Shown in pieces: positions 59,544 through 64,000 of a stretch of DNA of 64,000 bases; position 1 is the stretch's first letter, and the number at the start of each line of letters is the position of its first letter. The notes under the pieces are model-generated. The model was given only the letters and a program-made list of their open reading frames with translations, ran no database searches and had not been told where the DNA came from. This DNA comes from Bilabrum cf. latius (lineage: Eukaryota; Bigyra: Bicosoecida; Bigyra; Bicosoecida), in the NCBI GenBank assembly GCA_965178125.1, contig OZ237773.1:310001-374000 (forward strand), written 5' to 3'. A program made the translations under genes and the position numbers.

Positions 59544-62321
59544 ATGCGTTCATTGGCCCTTGGCGTGGTTGTAGCAGCCTTGAGCGGCGGTTCGCTCGCT
59601 CATGGCGACGGCGGCACATGCCGCCACGACGAGTTCGTTGACAGGATATTAGACCACCATATCGAAGACATGAGGCTCAGGAAGGCAGGAGCATCCGCAG
59701 GAGGGTCTGCTGAATAGTTGCCGGTCGGAAAGGTTCCTCTGTCCAAGATTGGGAAACCGCTTGCAGGAGCACCGACTACGCACGCGCACGACATCCTCTC
59801 CTCCTCCGGAAAAGGTTTGCACATGCTCAACATGTACAGTCCCGCACGGGACGGGGCTTCTGGTCCCGGTGGCATCCGTTTGGCGTCCGAAGTAGACCAA
59901 ACGTCCGGGCAATGGCGGCCGCTTCGCCTCAAGCCAATCTTCTTGGATTCCCTAGATGCCCAGTCATCCAAGTTTTTGAACGAAGAAGTGCTGCCCACCG
60001 TGATTTCCCGAGTCGGTGAGATGCTGTCGGTCCCGGTGCGTAGCGAGCCGCTGTTCGCGCACCGTCGCTGCGAGCGCTTCTGGACCAACCAGCAGCCATG
60101 GAGGTGCAACGAGCTGGAAGACGCGAGCGAGAACACGTGCGGGAGCACCTCGGAAGATGCGACGCCGGTGCGCCTCAACGCCTCGTGGTTCGGCGCCGAC
60201 GAGTACTACGCGGCTCCCACTGGCTCGGCCACAACCATCCCAGCGGGCGTGGGCCTGGCCGACGCGGACGTTGGGCTGATCGTCACGGCGCGCACGGTGA
60301 GCCCCTGCCAGGCCTCGACCAGTGCCGCTGGAGGCACCCGCGCTTTCGCTTCTTTCTGCCAGAGCGACCCCGCCACCGACAGGCCTACGTTCGGGCGCGC
60401 CAACGTGTGCCCCGCCGAGCTCCCCGCCCCCGCCTCGGGGACGGGGGCCCAGGCCACGTGGCACCAGACGGACATCGATGGCTGGATCAAGACCCTCACG
60501 CACGAGACCTTCCACGTGCTGGGCCTCAGCTCCACCTCCTACGCGCTGTACAGGGACAGAGAGACGGGGAACCCCCTGACGCCCCGCAGCGAGGACCTGC
60601 CCTCCCGCCCTGCAGATTCGCAGGAGATCAAGTACCAGTGCCAGGGGTCGGAGAGGACCTTTTACGTGGCTTCCACCAACACCGTGAACCTGTACTCCGA
60701 GCGGGGCATGGATTGCACCCAGTTCTCCGAGGTCATCACCGAGGGCATGTTCAACTGCGTGCAGAGGGTCGTGGTCGAGCCAGCCCAGGAATCCGCCAAG
60801 TCCTTCTTCGGCTGTGAAAGCATCCCCGGAATCGAGCTCGAGAACCAGGACACCACCCCGTGCGTGATCCACCCCAGCCACACGGAATCAAGGGTGGCTC
60901 GCACGGACCTAATGAACGCGGTCAAGCGGGAGCACAGGGACGTCACCGCAGCGTCTCTGTCCATCCTAGACTCATCGGGCTGGTATACCGCCAACTACTC
61001 GGCGCTGAGCCCCATGCTCTACAACCGCGACTTCGGGTTCCAGGCGGGGTGCGACTTCGCCGTGGGGAACAAGTGCCTGCAGCCGGGCAACCCCCCCACG
61101 GTGGCCACCAGCACGGGGGCGGCGGGCAACCCCCTCACCCCGCACTACTGCACGGAAAACTCGGGCGATGGGCTCTTCTGCACGCTGGACCGCAAGTCCA
61201 TCGGCAAGTGCTTTCTAGAGCGCCAGTTCGGGTCAGACCTCCCCGAGCAGTACCGGTACTTCACCAGCAACGCCAGGCTGGGCGGCTACATCCCCGCCGA
61301 GGCTGACTACTGCCCCATCATCGAGTCGTTCACCCAGGCGGCGCAGGAGGAGGGTGGAGACACCACTACCACGTCGTGCACGGACCCCCGCAACCTGGAT
61401 TCTCTCGCCGGGTCAGAGAACGTCAGAGGCATGACCATGGGCGCGGGATCCGTGTGCCTGGACACGTCGCTCGAGAAGGACGGCTGGAGCGGGGGCCTGC
61501 CCTTGGGCTGCTACGAAGTAACGTGCACTTCAAGCCCCGTCAAGGTCGTGATCTCTGTGCCGAGCACGTCTGGGTCCGGGTTCGTGTCCGCTGAGTGCGA
61601 GCAAGAGGGCGACGACGTGACCTTCACGGGATACAGCGGGGGCGTTACGTGCCCCAGTCCATCGGAGGTGTGCCAGGAATAGCTGGGCGTGCGGCCAGGC
61701 CCGGGGGCCGGGACCGTTGCCGCTGTGACGAGTGACGTGGATGTGTTGTACTCGTCAGGCACGGCCACGGTGTCGGTGGAGAGGATCGGCGGTTCCACAG
61801 CCATCTCGATGCTGGTCCGCACTGTGGCTGCCGACTCGGCCCAGGCGGCCGCGGCGGGGATCCAGTCCACGTACACGGTGGGTGGACTGACCTCCGCAGT
61901 GGCTGTGGAGGGCACTGACTACAACAACGCCACGCAGGTGGTGACCTGGGCCGAGTCCGAGTCCGGCTCCAAGGAGGTGGATATCACCCTCCCGAGCGGC
62001 GGGGGCCCTGTGGCCGCTGGCGTGGACGTGCTTGTGCTGGGCGTGGTGCTGGAGCAGGCCCCCGGTGCACCCGAGGAGAACCAGCCCGAGGTCGCAGCTG
62101 GTCGCCAGGGCACTCGGGTGCTGCTCTTCAACGTGCTGCCGTCCCCCTCTCCCGTGCCCGTGCCGTCCGCTTCCCCAAGTCCCTCGTCAGCGGCTGGGGG
62201 CTCCGGGGAAGATGACGACAGCGGTGCACAGACTGGTGCGCTGGCGGTTGGCGCGGCCATGGCATGTGCCGTGGGGGCTGTAGCTGCCCTGATGGCTGGT
62301 GCACAGGCGGGTAGGGACTAA
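59544..62321 (+). CDS. Leishmanolysin-like (M8) zinc metalloprotease with Calx-beta-like domain and C-terminal membrane anchor
   Basis: 925 aa, ATG 59544, TAA 62319-62321; TAGs at 59715 and 61680 are read as Gln. Signal peptide MRSLALGVVVAALSGGSLA. CRHDEFVDRIL is the pro-region cysteine motif typical of M8 proteases. Catalytic HETFHVLG at about residue 320; third zinc His and downstream Met in PSHTESRVARTDLMNAV (about 446-457), matching the family S-H-W-E...E-L-M-T pattern. Many cysteines follow (YCTENSGDGLFCTLD, CFLERQFGSDLPEQYRYF). After the second TAG, a roughly 100-residue Calx-beta-like segment (TATVSVERIGGSTAIS, EGTDYNNATQVVTW), a Pro/Ser linker and a hydrophobic C-terminus (ALAVGAAMACAVGAVAALMAG) suggest surface anchoring. 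Likely an extracellular endopeptidase. Confidence 0.92.
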
Positions 62322-62634
62322 GGATGCTAGGATTGGATTGAAGCTGGCTCGCTGGGGATGGAAGCTTGCAGTACCTTGAGCCGTTTTTTTGGTTTTCGGG
62401 GTGTGGCTTTGTTCTCTATTGTAGTGATGTGTTCGACGTTTTGCCAGGCGTGTTGGGTGGTTTGATTGGCTGTGGGTGCGCAGGCTTGTGCTGTGCCCGT
62501 TGCAGAGCAGTGCTCGAGCTCGAGCAGATTAGATCTATCCTATGGATTCATGTCACCCCGACTTGAAAAAAATGCAGTCAACCTATCGAGTGTGAAATTT
62601 ACCGGATGATTGACTCCGTTGTGCAGTGCACATT
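62322..62634. other. Gap between convergent stops
   Basis: 313 bp between the M8 protease (+) and the right-edge gene (-); T/G-rich 3' flank. No feature recognised. Confidence 0.4.
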
Positions 62635-64000
62635 TCAAGTAGAGCTCGACCCCGTGCGCCACCCTCCCAAGGCAGCCTGCAATGCGACCACCCTGCAGAC
62701 ATCATGGTAGAGGCACATCCCACCCGTGGCATCATACACCACGCAGCACCCGCCGAGGGGAGGCGCTGCGAATCCTCCATGAACCTCTTGGTCTCCAGCC
62801 ACCTCCTCACCCTTACCTCCATCTCCAGAAGCTTCACCAGCAGCGGCTGCTCCCGATGCAACTTTACCCTCAACACTAGTAACCCGAAGGTCATCACCAT
62901 CGTCACTATCATCACCGTCGACCCCATCTCCCATCCACCCGATCGGTACCGCCCCCTGCAACCCCCTTGGAGCCACGAGTCCGTTGCACCCCTGCTGCCC
63001 GTGGTCAATGCGGAGCAGAGGCACACCGCAGTGCAATGCACCATCCGGGTCCGTGTCACGATACGCACCGAGCACTCCTCGCTGGCCAGCAACCCCCGCC
63101 GCCTGTTCGCCTTTAACTTTAACGCCAACAGGTGAGGCATCTTCGTGTTCTCCACTTTGGGCTGACGCATCGGCACCTCCACCTTGCTCGGTTCCATCCT
63201 TTGCAACAGCACCTCCACCTTGCTCGCTTCCATCCTTTGCACCGGCACCTGGCTCATCTCCCACCTGAACCTCCTCGCCACCTTCAAGCATTTCTTCTTC
63301 TACCGCCGCCTCGACTTCCCCCCTCACCACCAGCTTGCCGTCAATCCCGAGCGTGCACTGCGCCCGCACCACCTCCAACGGACTCTCCCGGCCGAGCGAT
63401 GCAAGGGCTTCCAGCGCCGAAACACCGCCGCCTGTGAGCTTAACTGCGTCGCTGCCTGGTTCGCCGCCTGTACCCTCCTCCGCCTCCTAGTCCTACAACG
63501 CAAGCTCCCCGGCACGTTCGCCCGCACCCACTGCACGCGCAGCAATCGCCCCAAAATCCACTGGGCCCAGGTACACCGCCCCGCAGCATGCTCCTGGGTG
63601 CCCCCCCGCGAGGCGACGGAGGGGCTCAACGGATACTTCCGGGCAGTAGGCCCCCACCTCCTCCTCTGCCCCCTCGCTTGTGCCCCCGCTGCCCCCTGCG
63701 CCCAGGGACACTGACAGTTCCGCGGCGGTGCCATCGCCGGCAGCCACGAGCACCGTGCACGCCTCCCTGCACTCGTCATCCTCCGCACCCCCTACGAGTG
63801 CCACCGAATGCGGAAGCGGCGGATTCAGCACGCTCGTGCCTGCGCACAGCTCCTCGGCGTGTCCAGTGGCTCGGCCGATGTCTGCACCCCCCAGCTTGCG
63901 AAGAGAACCCCCCGCCGCAGCAACTCGGAGCGGGTACTCGTGCGACGAGTGTTCCGCACCACCGTGCAGTGCAGCTCCCTTCAGACCCCAGCACTCGATC
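62635..64000 (-). CDS. Uncharacterised protein, 5' part outside window
   Basis: Open frame from the right edge to TGA at 62635-62637, at least 454 aa, with TAGs at 63493 and 63487 (LAL-x-D-x-EAEEG) read as Gln. The right-hand part looks globular (VALVGGAEDDECREACTVLV, GACCGAVYLGPVDFGAIAAR). An acidic Gly/Glu-rich segment with a duplicated GAKDGSEQGG / VAKDGTEQGG unit follows. The C-terminus holds GGCCVVYDATGGMCLYHDVC with several cysteines. I do not recognise the family. Confidence 0.55.

Overview
The window is nuclear DNA of a GC-rich unicellular eukaryote (protist or alga). It has GT-AG introns of about 70-320 bp, mostly 85-120 bp and near the 5' end of genes. Its proteins are eukaryotic: the splicing factor Syf1/XAB2, a formin, theta-class GST, a eukaryotic tRNA-dihydrouridine synthase, and FKBP12. 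Long low-complexity tracts and intergenic gaps of a few hundred bases are typical. I cannot name the organism. The FKBP12 looks plant/green-alga-like, but that is one short protein.

The dominant observation is a variant nuclear genetic code. Nearly every gene is crossed by in-frame TAG codons (97 counted by eye in 20 genes), yet none of the 21 genes whose 3' end I can place ends in TAG: 18 end in TGA and 3 in TAA. Segments on either side of each TAG stay in one frame and rejoin known domains (DUS, GST, formin, M8, M14, Syf1). The evidence points to UAG = glutamine. In two paralogues inside the window TAG aligns with CAG and with CAA (and once with TTG). TAG replaces the Gln of the theta-GST W-Q-H motif. 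TAGs also lie inside Gln-rich runs. All CDS entries below are read with TAG = Gln.

Layout. 1-4 kb: Syf1 (-, runs off the left edge) and a PhyH dioxygenase (+) start 48 bp apart. 4.2-5.9 kb: member A of a low-complexity gene family (-). 6.5-14.9 kb: DUS (+), theta GST (-), a coiled-coil protein (+), a cupin-like protein (+). 15-30 kb: six head-to-tail minus-strand genes (J, B, C, D, E, F). They encode disordered proteins, most with basic KRxRV-type nuclear-localisation-like motifs. A, B and J are clear relatives; the others are probable relatives. This array is the best candidate here for an undescribed, lineage-specific system. 30.5-37.4 kb: a 2,263-aa protein with a TFIIS-central-domain-like segment (-). 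37.5-43.1 kb: a secreted, membrane-anchored M14 carboxypeptidase (+). 43.3-47.8 kb: FKBP12 (+), an unknown protein (-), an ankyrin-type protein (+). 47.9-55.3 kb: a giant TPR-formin whose proline-rich tract follows the FH2 domain (-). 56-64 kb: a leucine-rich protein (-), an unresolved small gene (-), a secreted M8 leishmanolysin-like protease with a Calx-beta-like domain (+), and an unknown gene running off the right edge (-).

No tRNA, rRNA, CRISPR array or transposase gene was recognised. The genes are ordinary cellular functions plus the expanding disordered-protein array. Nothing suggests they form one pathway.
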